Shown here in pieces: positions 24,616 to 32,554 of a DNA stretch of 64,000 nt. A program made the translations under genes and the position numbers. Each line of letters begins with the position of its first letter. Positions within the stretch are counted from its first letter, which is position 1. Source of the DNA: Adlercreutzia hattorii. Lineage in GTDB: Bacteria > Actinomycetota > Coriobacteriia > Coriobacteriales > Eggerthellaceae. The notes under the pieces were generated by a model that had not been told where the DNA came from, did no database searches, and was given only the letters and a program-made list of their open reading frames with translations. The stretch is taken from contig NZ_AP022829.1 of NCBI RefSeq assembly GCF_011405655.1, positions 729,001-793,000 of the forward strand. The letters run 5' to 3'.

Positions 24616-24764
24616 GCTAAAGCAAATCAAGGACGCTAAAACAAATCAAGGACGCTAAAACAAATCAAGGACGCTAAAACAAATCAAGGACGCTAAAACA
24701 AATCAAGGACGCTAAAACAAATCAAGGACGCTAAAACAAATCAAGGACGCTAAAACAAATCAAG
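24616..24764. repeat. tandem array, 7.8 copies of a 19-bp unit
   Basis: The unit is gctaaaacaaatcaaggac. The first copy (24616-24634) has one substitution (g for a), six perfect copies follow (24635-24748), and a 16-base partial copy ends at 24764, ten bases before the amrS stop codon. The array is AT-rich in a GC-rich setting and has no spacers. The stretch 24328-24773 otherwise contains no gene. Confidence 0.97.
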
Positions 24765-24773
24765 CTGCCTCTC

Positions 24774-25676
24774 CTAGCAATTTCCTACGTAGACGTGCTT
24801 CAAATAGCGCCTCGCTACGTTGGCCAGGTGGTGTACGGTTTCGGGTGGGGTGGCGGGGCGGTCGGTAAGGCGGTGGCAGGGGAAGAAGCGGGTCAGGTGG
24901 TAGGGGGTCGACGGATCCAGCGAGGCGAGCCATTGGGCGGCCTCGGCGATTTCCTGGTCGCTGTCGTTCAGGCCGGGGATGACGAGCGTCGTTACTTCCA
25001 GGTGACAGCTGGGTGTGGCAGCCAGCACTTCTATGGTGTGCTTCACAGTTGCCAAGTCACCGCCGACGAGGTCGTAGAAGCTCTGGGTGAAGCCCTTCAG
25101 GTCGATGTTCGCGGCATCGATGAACGGTGCCACCTCGTGCAGCGGGCCGTCGTTCACGTAGCCGTTGGATACCAGCACGTTGACCAGGCCACGCTCGTGG
25201 GCGAGGTGCGCGGTGTCGCGGACGAACTCGAGGCCCACGAGCGGCTCGTTGTAGGTGAAGGCGAGCCCGATGTTGCCTTCGGTCACAAGCGATGCGGCCG
25301 CATCCACCAACTCGGCCGGTGCGATTTCGCGCCAGGGCACGTCGCGCTCGCCGGCGCAGGCGATGGAAGCGTTCTGGCAGAACGGGCAGCGCAGGTTGCA
25401 GCCGTAGGAACCTACGGAGAGCACCTTGCTTCCAGGGCGAAAGCGGGCCAGCGGCTTCTTCTCGATGGGATCCAGTGCCAGTGACGTGATGCGCCCGTAG
25501 TTGGCGTCCACCACCTCTCCACCCTCGGCGACGCGCGCACGGCAGAGCCCCGTTTGCCCCTCGACCAGGGCGCAGGCATGCGGGCAGATCGGGCACACGG
25601 CACGATCTGCCCCAAGATCGCGGGGCTCTTCCTTCGAAGAACCCTGCGCTGCAATTCTGCCTTCGGTATTTTCCAC
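24774..25676 (-). CDS. amrS: AmmeMemoRadiSam-system radical SAM enzyme
   Basis: This 300-aa radical SAM protein of the AmrS/PflA-activase-like family is defined by its CxxxCxxC cluster motif, GCNLRCPFCQ (near residue 83). An N-terminal Cys-rich segment (CPICPHACALVEGQTGLCRAR, about 27-47) precedes it, and a GNIGLAFTYNEP motif and the family-typical HLTRFFPCHRL lie near the C-terminus. The AmmeMemoRadiSam partners were not found next to it. I chose GTG 25676 with ribosome binding site aaagagg. The frame is open much further upstream, but that part is the antisense of the SDR gene. It is divergent from the SDR gene, with 114 bp between. Confidence 0.85.
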   Translation of the reverse strand: MENTEGRIAAQGSSKEEPRDLGADRAVCPICPHACALVEGQTGLCRARVAEGGEVVDANYGRITSLALDPIEKKPLARFRPGSKVLSVGSYGCNLRCPFCQNASIACAGERDVPWREIAPAELVDAAASLVTEGNIGLAFTYNEPLVGLEFVRDTAHLAHERGLVNVLVSNGYVNDGPLHEVAPFIDAANIDLKGFTQSFYDLVGGDLATVKHTIEVLAATPSCHLEVTTLVIPGLNDSDQEIAEAAQWLASLDPSTPYHLTRFFPCHRLTDRPATPPETVHHLANVARRYLKHVYVGNC

Positions 25677-25790
25677 GACGCCTCTTTTTCTCGCTCGCCT
25701 TGTTTGTGCGGCCTCTATGGTAGCGCAAAGGATGCCTACTGATAGAATTATCGTTGTTGGCTGGCATTCTCGCGTAGAAAGAAGACAAGC

Positions 25791-26591
25791 ATGGATCGTT
25801 TGAAGGACAAAGTCGCCATCGTCACCGGCTCCACCAGCGGCATCGGTTCGGGTATCGCGAAGATGTTCGGCGCCGAGGGCGCGCGCGTGGTGGTGTGCGG
25901 CCGCAACGAGGAGCGCGGCGCGGCCGTCGTGGACGCCATCGCCGAGGCGGGCGGCACCGCCTGGTTCCACAAGCTGGATATCACCCAGCCCGAAACGGTG
26001 GACGCGCTGTTCGCCGACACCAAGGAGAAGTGGGGCTCCATCGACGTGCTGGTGAACAACGCCGCCGGCATGGCGCTGAAGGACGGCCGTGTGGACGAGA
26101 TCTCCCTGGAGGACTGGGATGCCGTGTTCGCGAGTGACGTGCGCTCCACGTTCTACTGCACTAAGACCGTGCTGCCCTTCATGCAAGAGCAGGGCGCGGG
26201 CTCTATCATCAACATCGGCTCCATGGCCTCCTGCGGCGGCGATTTGGGCTCGACGGCCTACGCCTGCGCCAAGGCCGGTGTCGACATGCTGACCCAGTAC
26301 ACGGCGCTGCAGTACGGTAAGCAGAACATCCGCTGCAACTGCGTGCGCCCCGGCCTCATTGTCACGCCGCAGAACGAGGCGAAGGTGCCCCAGGCGCTGA
26401 AGGACATCTTCCTGGACAACATCGAGGTGGCCCGCTACGGCACGCCCGAGGACATCGCGGCCATGTGCGTCTACCTCGCCTCCGACGAGAGCTCGTACTT
26501 CACCGGCCAGGTGGTGACCGTCGACGGCGGCCTGAACTCCCACGTCTCCACCGTGGCCCAGTTCCGCGCCCTGGCCTCCCGCACCTGGTAG
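25791..26591 (+). CDS. short-chain dehydrogenase/reductase
   Basis: This 266-aa NAD(P)-dependent oxidoreductase has a classical SDR fold. The nucleotide-binding TGSTSGIG is at 12-19, NNAAG at 89-93, the catalytic Ser in GSMAS (143-147), and the active-site Y157-x-x-x-K161. A PGLIVT segment follows, and a C-terminal TVDGGLNSH. In gut Eggerthellaceae such enzymes include hydroxysteroid dehydrogenases acting on bile acids, but the substrate cannot be read here. It is a single gene with a ribosome binding site (agaaagaag) and its own intrinsic terminator, so it is likely monocistronic. Confidence 0.9.
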   Translation: MDRLKDKVAIVTGSTSGIGSGIAKMFGAEGARVVVCGRNEERGAAVVDAIAEAGGTAWFHKLDITQPETVDALFADTKEKWGSIDVLVNNAAGMALKDGRVDEISLEDWDAVFASDVRSTFYCTKTVLPFMQEQGAGSIINIGSMASCGGDLGSTAYACAKAGVDMLTQYTALQYGKQNIRCNCVRPGLIVTPQNEAKVPQALKDIFLDNIEVARYGTPEDIAAMCVYLASDESSYFTGQVVTVDGGLNSHVSTVAQFRALASRTW

Positions 26592-26634
26592 CAGAGCGAG
26601 CGGCAGCAGAGCAGCTGAGCGCATCCAGCGCCCG

Positions 26635-26665
26635 ACGGCCCCGCACCATATGCGGGGCCGTTTTT
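26635..26665 (+). terminator. intrinsic terminator after the SDR gene
   Basis: A perfect 11-bp GC-rich stem (26635-26645 with 26651-26661, loop ccata) is followed by a run of five T. It is 44 bp after the SDR stop. Confidence 0.9.
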
Positions 26666-26789
26666 CATGCGCCGAAGGGCGACTTTCTGCCGAACGCGGG
26701 TTCTGCATTGATGGGTGTTTTGGTCAGCGATAAAATGCGGCCTCGTGTCTTTCCGCCCGCGACGATCGAAGGAGCCGAGTTTTCCCGCC

Positions 26790-28496
26790 ATGCAGCAGCG
26801 CGACAAGTTGAAGCCCATCCTTTTCAGCATTATCAAGCATTCCAGCAAAGAAGAGCTGAAAGAGCAAATCCCTAAGGACATCGTGGCGGGCGTCGTGGTG
26901 GCCGTGGTGGCGCTGCCGCTTTCCATCGCGCTGGGCATCGCCTCGGGCGTCTCGCCGGAACAGGGCCTCTACACCGCCATCGTCGCCGGCTTCCTCATCG
27001 CGTTCCTCGGTGGCAGTCGCGTGCAGATCTCGGGTCCCACGGCGGCCTTCGCCACCATTGTGGCCGGCATTGTGGCCACCGATGGCATGGAGGGCCTCAT
27101 TGCTGCCACCATTATCGCGGGCATCCTGCTCGTTCTCATGGGTCTGTTCAAGCTGGGTGCCATCATCCGCTTCGTCCCCTTCACCATCACCACTGGGTTC
27201 ACGGCGGGTATCGCCGTCACGCTGACCATCGGCCAGCTGAAGGACTTCTTCGGCCTCACCTACCCGCCCGACACCGTTACGGTGGAGACGACCGAGAAGC
27301 TGGCTGCCCTCGTGGGTAATTTCTCCACGGTGAACTGGCAGGCGTGTTTGGTGGGCGTTGTCTGCCTGGCGATACTGTTCCTCTGGCCGCGCGTGACTGA
27401 GCGCGTGCCCAGCTCGCTTGTGGCTCTGCTTGCGGGCATCGCGCTGGTGAGCGGACTCGGCCTTGAGGTCAGCACCATCGGCGACCTCTACGTCATCGAC
27501 AGCGCCCTGCCCGCCTTCCGTATGCCCGAGCTTACCCTGGAGCTCTTCCGCGACCAGTTCGCCAACGGCGTCACCATCGCCATTCTGGCCGCCATCGAGT
27601 CGCTGCTCTCCTGCGTGGTGGCCGACTCCATGATCAGCGGCCATCACCGCGCCAACATGGAGCTGGTGGCCCAGGGCGTCGGCAACATCGCCTCGGTGCT
27701 CTTCGGCGGCATCCCCGCCACCGGCGCCATCGCGCGTACCGCCGCCAACGTGAAGGCCGGCGGCCGCACGCCCATTTCCGGCATGGTGCACGCGCTGGTG
27801 CTCGTCGCCGTGCTCGCTTTCCTCATGCCCTATGCGGCGCTCATTCCCATGCCTACCATCGCCGCTATTTTGCTGTACGTCGCCTACAACATGTCCGGCT
27901 GGCGCAACTTCGCGCATCTGTGCCAGACGGCGTCGAAGGGAGCCGTTGCCACGCTCGTACTCACCTTCGTGCTGACTATCGTGTTCGATCTGGTGGTGGC
28001 CATCGGGGTGGGCATGCTCATCACGGTGGTGCTGTTCATGAAGATGGTGAGCGAGGAGACCGAGGTCAAGGGCTGGAAGTACTACTGCGACGAGAATTCC
28101 GAGGTCACGCATTTGCGCGAGCTGCCGAAGAGTGTGCGCGTGTACGAGATCAACGGGCCGATGTTCTTCGGCATGACCGAGCGCATCGCCGACATCTCGG
28201 TGAAGGATTTCACCCGCTATCTGATTATCCGCATGCGCGGTGTTCCCTCGCTGGACGCCACGGGTATGAACGCGCTGGAGAACCTGTACGACTACTGCAA
28301 CTCCCATGGGGTGCGTCTCATCTTCTCGCATGTGAACGAGCAGCCGATGAAGACCATGCGGCGCGCCGGCTTCGTCGACCTGGTGGGAGAGGAGCACTTC
28401 CGCAGCTGCATCGACGACGCCATCGCCCATGCCCGCGAGCTTTTGGAAGCGGAGCAGGACGTGCGTCGGGCCTCGCGCGAGGCGAGGCGCTCGTAG
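26790..28496 (+). CDS. SulP-family anion transporter with STAS domain
   Basis: This 568-aa inner-membrane carrier of the SulP/SLC26 family carries sulfate, bicarbonate or another anion. The signature region PKDIVAGVVVAVVALPLSIA (about residues 29-48) opens the transmembrane domain, which has about 12-14 segments up to residue 440. A C-terminal STAS domain (about 450-555, containing MRGVPSLDATGMNALENL) completes it. I chose ATG 26790. An upstream ATG at 26715 would add an unlikely Arg/Pro-rich extension. The nearest Shine-Dalgarno (aaggag) is rather distant at about 15 nt. It is unlinked to cysteine genes here. A second, longer SulP gene is at 39936. Confidence 0.9.
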   Translation: MQQRDKLKPILFSIIKHSSKEELKEQIPKDIVAGVVVAVVALPLSIALGIASGVSPEQGLYTAIVAGFLIAFLGGSRVQISGPTAAFATIVAGIVATDGMEGLIAATIIAGILLVLMGLFKLGAIIRFVPFTITTGFTAGIAVTLTIGQLKDFFGLTYPPDTVTVETTEKLAALVGNFSTVNWQACLVGVVCLAILFLWPRVTERVPSSLVALLAGIALVSGLGLEVSTIGDLYVIDSALPAFRMPELTLELFRDQFANGVTIAILAAIESLLSCVVADSMISGHHRANMELVAQGVGNIASVLFGGIPATGAIARTAANVKAGGRTPISGMVHALVLVAVLAFLMPYAALIPMPTIAAILLYVAYNMSGWRNFAHLCQTASKGAVATLVLTFVLTIVFDLVVAIGVGMLITVVLFMKMVSEETEVKGWKYYCDENSEVTHLRELPKSVRVYEINGPMFFGMTERIADISVKDFTRYLIIRMRGVPSLDATGMNALENLYDYCNSHGVRLIFSHVNEQPMKTMRRAGFVDLVGEEHFRSCIDDAIAHARELLEAEQDVRRASREARRS

Positions 28497-28609
28497 CACT
28501 TGCGAGCTGAAAACCTGATGAAAACTTGCGGCTGATCTCCGCTGCGGGAAAGACATGGTTTAGCATGGGCACGCATCTTTTCTGGTGGCTCCAAAGAGAG
28601 AGGCTTCCC

Positions 28610-29338
28610 ATGAAATTCATCGTCACCGAGAACTACGAGGCTATGTCGCGTACGGCCGCGCGCGTGATAAGCGGCTACGTTTCCTCGCATCCTGATTGCG
28701 TGCTGGGTTTGGCCACGGGCTCGACCCCCATCGGCCTGTACCGCTGCCTGGTTGAGGATTGCGAGGCCGGCGCGTTGAGCTTCAAGGACGTGACCAGTTT
28801 CAACCTGGACGAGTACCGCGGGCTCGATCCGCAGCATGACCAGAGCTACCGCTACTTCATGGAGCACAACTTGTTCTCCCATGTTGATATCGACCCTGCT
28901 CGCACCCATGTGCCGGACGGCGCTTGCCCCGATGCCGACGCTGCGTGCGCCGCTTACGAGCAGGCCATCGCCGAGGCGGGCGGACTGGGCCTGCAGCTTC
29001 TGGGCCTGGGGCACAACGGCCACATCGGGTTCAACGAACCCGCGCCTGAGTTCCCCAAGGAGACGCACTGCGTGGCGTTGACGGAGAGCACCATCAACGC
29101 CAATTCTCGCCTGTTCGATTCTGCCGACGATGTGCCCCGCGAGGCGTACACCATGGGCATTGGCACCATTATGGCGGCCAAGGAAATCCTCGTGGTCGCA
29201 AACGGCGCCGACAAGGCCGACATCGTTCGCCGCGCCTTCTTCGGGCCGGTTACCCCCGAGGTGCCCGCTTCCATCTTGCAGTTCCATCCGAACGTCACGG
29301 TTGTAGTGGATAAGGAAGCCGCCGCGCTCTGCCAGTAG
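28610..29338 (+). CDS. nagB: glucosamine-6-phosphate deaminase
   Basis: This 242-aa cytosolic enzyme converts glucosamine 6-phosphate to fructose 6-phosphate and ammonia, feeding amino sugars into glycolysis. Family motifs are LGLATGSTPIGLYR (about 32-45), the TSFNLDEY segment (about 65-72, with the catalytic acid) and LLGLGHNGHIGFNEP (about 127-141). It is about 20 residues shorter than the E. coli enzyme, similar to other actinobacterial and Firmicute versions. The ATG at 28610 follows aaagagagagg. No nagA or PTS gene is adjacent, and it is followed by a strong hairpin. Confidence 0.93.
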   Translation: MKFIVTENYEAMSRTAARVISGYVSSHPDCVLGLATGSTPIGLYRCLVEDCEAGALSFKDVTSFNLDEYRGLDPQHDQSYRYFMEHNLFSHVDIDPARTHVPDGACPDADAACAAYEQAIAEAGGLGLQLLGLGHNGHIGFNEPAPEFPKETHCVALTESTINANSRLFDSADDVPREAYTMGIGTIMAAKEILVVANGADKADIVRRAFFGPVTPEVPASILQFHPNVTVVVDKEAAALCQ

Positions 29339-29353
29339 CGCAATGCAAACGCT

Positions 29354-29394
29354 CGTGCCGTCAGCGCTTCAAAAGGGGAAGTGCTGACGGCACG
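29354..29394 (+). terminator. 17-bp hairpin after nagB
   Basis: Arms 29354-29370 and 29378-29394 pair over 17 positions with one G-U pair and a 7-nt loop. It is 16 bp after the nagB stop and 41 bp from the end of the convergent tetR gene, so it can serve as a bidirectional stop although no T run follows. Confidence 0.75.
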
Positions 29395-29434
29395 CTTGTA
29401 GGTGCGGGTTCGTGACGGTGAGCAGCGCCTGCCG

Positions 29435-30163
29435 CTACAGGGGGCGGCCGCATCGCTTCTGCGCGAGCTGCGCGTGAAAAGTTGCATTGCCCTCGGGCCC
29501 TTCGAACATGGCATCGAGGGTGAGGCGAATGGCCGTATGGGCGTAGTTCCAAACGGGGTCGAGATTTTGGTCGGGGATGGATTGGTTGAGGTAGGAGAAG
29601 TACAGCCGAACGCGTCCCCAAAGCCCCGTGGCGTGATATTCCGCCAAAAACTCGTGGGTGGATGTCGATAGCTTGCGGCCCTCGCCGAGCATTATCTGGA
29701 TATCTGTCCTGAAAAGCGGTATGAACAGAAGCTCGACATAACGCGAGAAATCGATATAGCAAGCGAAGCCGAAGATTCGCCGATAGTATTCGCTCTGCTC
29801 ATTAAGCACGCCGCACACGGTGCGAAAGAAAGGCCCTTGATTGAGCTCTCCCTCGCGTCTGCCGTAAAACCGGGCATAGCAGGGAAGATCGGTGTACTTG
29901 TCGTGTAGCTCCTCGGCAGGGTAGTCAAGTTCGGCCTGATAGAACTTCCGATCTCGCAGTTTCTCAGCCAAGCGCGCCCGAAAGATCCAGATAACGAGGT
30001 CGGTCGTATTGTCGAAGTGGTTGTAAAAGGTTTTCCGATCGATTTCGAGTTTTTTCACCAGGGTGGTTACATCAATTCGCCGACGCGGATCGGGTTGCGC
30101 AACGACCAGTTCTATGAAACAGTCGGCGATGCTCTGCTTCGTCATCTCCGAGGCTTTTCCCAT
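29435..30163 (-). CDS. TetR/AcrR-family transcriptional regulator
   Basis: This is a 242-aa regulator with an N-terminal TetR helix-turn-helix (residues about 8-55, ending in VTTLVKKLEIDRKTFYNHFDN) and a long C-terminal ligand-binding region rich in aromatic residues. I chose ATG 30163. A TTG at 30184 would add seven residues. It is divergent from the FAD-dependent oxidoreductase/MFS cluster and probably controls it in response to an aromatic or lipophilic ligand. No palindromic operator can be proved, but candidates lie in the shared 350-bp upstream region. Confidence 0.85.
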   Translation of the reverse strand: MGKASEMTKQSIADCFIELVVAQPDPRRRIDVTTLVKKLEIDRKTFYNHFDNTTDLVIWIFRARLAEKLRDRKFYQAELDYPAEELHDKYTDLPCYARFYGRREGELNQGPFFRTVCGVLNEQSEYYRRIFGFACYIDFSRYVELLFIPLFRTDIQIMLGEGRKLSTSTHEFLAEYHATGLWGRVRLYFSYLNQSIPDQNLDPVWNYAHTAIRLTLDAMFEGPEGNATFHAQLAQKRCGRPL

Positions 30164-30513
30164 GACGTTCCAATCTGCTCGCAAAAGCTGACGAGGACGG
30201 CTCCTTGGTTGTGCTCAATTGGCGGAGGGCTGATCGAGCATATCGCCATTGCTTGCGGTACGAACCACACGTCAAGGCAAAACAGATCATAGCTTCGGTG
30301 AAATGAGATGTCTAGCCAGCGGGCGGCATCGTTCGGGGGAATTTCCCCACATTGGCAAATCTGTTCTGCTAAATGTCTACATAATTCGAAAAGTGTGATT
30401 CGTTTCTCTACGAAAAAGGGAATGCGGGCATTTATATGCGTGGGGGCTGCGTTCTATATTCACCTTGAGGGTCGGAAAAGCCGGCCCCGGGCTCCGGAAA
30501 AGGAGGAAAAGGT
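30164..30513. promoter_or_regulatory. divergent control region of the tetR / FAD-oxidoreductase pair
   Basis: This 350-bp non-coding stretch lies between two divergent genes. It contains a short palindrome ggggaa-t-ttcccc (30336-30348) and an imperfect ttcgt/acgaa inverted repeat near 30400-30415. A strong Shine-Dalgarno (aaaggagg) precedes the downstream ATG at 30514. These are candidate operator elements only. No other gene is seen here. Confidence 0.4.
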
Positions 30514-32094
30514 ATGAGCGGTGGAACATACGATTTCGTCGTAATGGGCGGTGGCCACAATGGCCTTCTCAGCTCGATCTACCTCGCGAAGGCGGGCTAC
30601 AAGGTCTGCGTTCTCGAGGCGCTCGACGAGTTCGGCGGTGGTACGCGATCAGGGGAGATTGCGCCCGGTTACATTGCCGATCAAGGGGGCATGGTGCACA
30701 ACCTCATTTCGCGTACGCCCATTGTGCGCGAGGATGAGTTGGAGCTGTTCTCGAAGTACGGCCTGGAGTACAAGTTCGTCGATTCGCTGTGCTGCTCGAT
30801 CTTTCCCAACGAAGAGCATCTGATTTTGTATTCCGACCTCGATAAGACTTGCGAGCAGATTGCGAAGTTCTCCGAGCGCGATGCCGAAACGTATCGTGAG
30901 TTCGTCAATTACTTCTTGAAGCTCTCCGGTGCGGCGGCCGCGGGCACTGCCGGAGCCATTCCTGCGTATGGTCCCATGATGAACGTGCTCGCCATGTCGC
31001 CCGAAGGGCGCGAGTTCATTCGTGTCATGAACTCCTCTGCGCAGCAGATCGTGGAAGAGTGGTTCGAGAGCGAGGAAGTGCGCGTCACGCTTACGCGCTG
31101 GTGCACCGAGATGATGATCGATCCGCGCCAGATCGGCACCGCTACGCTGCTGGCCTTCTGCGCGGCCCTGCACGCGCCGGGCAATCCGGGCGCCCCGTTC
31201 CCCGTTGGCGGCTGCGTCAACTTCGTGAACGCGCTCACCGCTTGCGCCCGCGACCATGGTGTCGACCTGTTCACCAATGAGTGGGTCAACGAGCTGGTTG
31301 TGGAAGACGGCGAAGTCAAGCGCGTTCGCACCAAGTGCGGCGATGAGTTCGTGGCAACGGAGGGCGTCATCTCCACCATCAACGTGCGCGACGTGTACGA
31401 CTGCTTGGGCGACGCTGCCCCTGCCCACGAGCGCGAGCATATCGCCAAGATCAAGAATGCCGATTTCGTGGCCCTGAACCAGGCCTTCGCTTTGTCGAAG
31501 ATTCCCGAGTTCAAGACGGGCGAGGCCGTGAAGGACTCGTTCTGCATCGAGTTCGCGCCCGACGAAGAGGAGTACCTGCGTACCTTCTCCGAGTACCTCC
31601 TGGGCGGCTTCAGCCCCAAGCTGCCGCTGATCACCATGCCCAGCCTGCGCGACCCGAGCCGTGCGCCCGAGGGCGGCTGCGTGGTGAACGTTTACAGCTA
31701 CGCTCCGTGGAACCTCGACGGCGATTGGCACAACTGGGAGACCAAGGGCCAAGAGCTGAAGGACGCCCTGTGGGAGTTCTTCAAGAGCCGCTGCACCAAC
31801 ATCACCGACGACGACCTGGTCGGCCGTTGGGGCTGCACCCCGCTCGAGTACACCGAGTGGAACCCGGCGTTCCGCGATGGCGACATCGGCCAGATCGGCA
31901 TGCAGCCCTCGCAGATGTACGACTTCCGTCCGCTGCCGGGCCGCGGCCACGACTATCATGGCGACATCGAGAACCTGTACTTCCTCGGCTGCAGCTCGCA
32001 TCCGGGCGGTGCCATCGCCGCAAGTGCGCGTTCGGGCATTCAGAAGGTGCTCGAGGACTACGGTGTCGATTTCCGCGACATTGTGAAGAAGTAA
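30514..32094 (+). CDS. phytoene-desaturase-like FAD-dependent oxidoreductase (PYROXD2-type)
   Basis: This 526-aa flavoprotein of the amine-oxidase/phytoene-desaturase superfamily has an N-terminal dinucleotide-binding motif, DFVVMGGGHNGLLSSIYLAKAG (split as DFVVMGGGHNG and LLSSIYLAKAG, residues 7-28). GGGTRSGE with the second FAD contact lies near 42, and the C-terminal LYFLGCSSHPGGAIAASARSG FAD segment near 490-510. It lacks a signal peptide, so it is cytosolic. The substrate is unknown. With the divergent TetR regulator, a small downstream protein and an MFS carrier it looks like an inducible uptake-and-oxidation unit for a hydrophobic compound such as a steroid, terpenoid or polyphenol (inference). 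Confidence 0.87.
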   Translation: MSGGTYDFVVMGGGHNGLLSSIYLAKAGYKVCVLEALDEFGGGTRSGEIAPGYIADQGGMVHNLISRTPIVREDELELFSKYGLEYKFVDSLCCSIFPNEEHLILYSDLDKTCEQIAKFSERDAETYREFVNYFLKLSGAAAAGTAGAIPAYGPMMNVLAMSPEGREFIRVMNSSAQQIVEEWFESEEVRVTLTRWCTEMMIDPRQIGTATLLAFCAALHAPGNPGAPFPVGGCVNFVNALTACARDHGVDLFTNEWVNELVVEDGEVKRVRTKCGDEFVATEGVISTINVRDVYDCLGDAAPAHEREHIAKIKNADFVALNQAFALSKIPEFKTGEAVKDSFCIEFAPDEEEYLRTFSEYLLGGFSPKLPLITMPSLRDPSRAPEGGCVVNVYSYAPWNLDGDWHNWETKGQELKDALWEFFKSRCTNITDDDLVGRWGCTPLEYTEWNPAFRDGDIGQIGMQPSQMYDFRPLPGRGHDYHGDIENLYFLGCSSHPGGAIAASARSGIQKVLEDYGVDFRDIVKK

Positions 32095-32113
32095 CGCGTC
32101 GAAGACGCTGATC

Positions 32114-32156
32114 GAGGGCGCCTTGCCGATAGGCGCGGCGCCCTCCCCATTTTTAT
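32114..32156 (+). terminator. intrinsic terminator inside the cluster
   Basis: A 9-bp stem (32114-32122 with 32137-32145), enclosing a small inner gcc-gata-ggc hairpin, is followed by ccccatttttatt. It lies between the FAD oxidoreductase and the small downstream gene and probably reduces, but need not abolish, read-through to the transporter. Confidence 0.8.
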
Positions 32157-32218
32157 TCCCCGGATTCGCTCGGCAGTCTTGCAATCAGTCGAATCCCTTA
32201 CAAACAAAGGAGAGAAGC

Positions 32219-32500
32219 ATGGCTGCAAAGCTGGTCAAACCGTCCATTATGGCTCGCACGGAGGATGGCAGCCCTGTTGTCGAGGTGTTTGCGTTCGAGT
32301 ACAAGGACGGAAAGCTCGTCATGGACTGCAAGGCTTTGGGGAGCATGCGCATGGATGTCATTATCGCGCCTGAGGATTTGGCAAAGGGCTGGAGCATTGT
32401 CAAGAAAGATCGCGGCGCCCTGATGCAGTTTGCCAAGCGCCTCCCCAAAGCGTTGCGTGCTCAGAAGAAAGAGAGCGGCCAGTCGGAGTCGGGCAAATAA
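32219..32500 (+). CDS. small conserved-looking hypothetical protein
   Basis: This is a 93-aa soluble protein with alternating beta-type segments (SPVVEVFAFEYKDGKLVMDCKAL) and a basic C-terminal tail. No family is recognised. The ATG at 32219 has the ribosome binding site aaaggagag. It sits between the FAD-dependent oxidoreductase and the MFS carrier, 54 bp before the latter, so it is probably part of the same functional unit, perhaps as an accessory to either enzyme or transporter. Confidence 0.7.
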   Translation: MAAKLVKPSIMARTEDGSPVVEVFAFEYKDGKLVMDCKALGSMRMDVIIAPEDLAKGWSIVKKDRGALMQFAKRLPKALRAQKKESGQSESGK

Positions 32501-32554
32501 CATTACTTGCCCGTCCGATTCGTGTCGGGCGGGCCGATACGAAGGAGGATGTCG

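Noticed and set aside
23811-24764. The three repeat arrays as a CRISPR locus
   Set aside because: The units follow each other directly with no unique spacers, and no cas genes are near. They are simple tandem repeats.
25677-26708. N-terminal extension of the AmrS frame across the SDR gene
   Set aside because: The extension is antisense to a convincing SDR gene and has no protein-like features. A GTG with a ribosome binding site at 25676 is a better start.
26724-28556. Long minus-strand open frame opposite the SulP gene
   Set aside because: It is a His/Gln/Asp-rich shadow translation of the transporter gene, typical of high-GC antisense frames.
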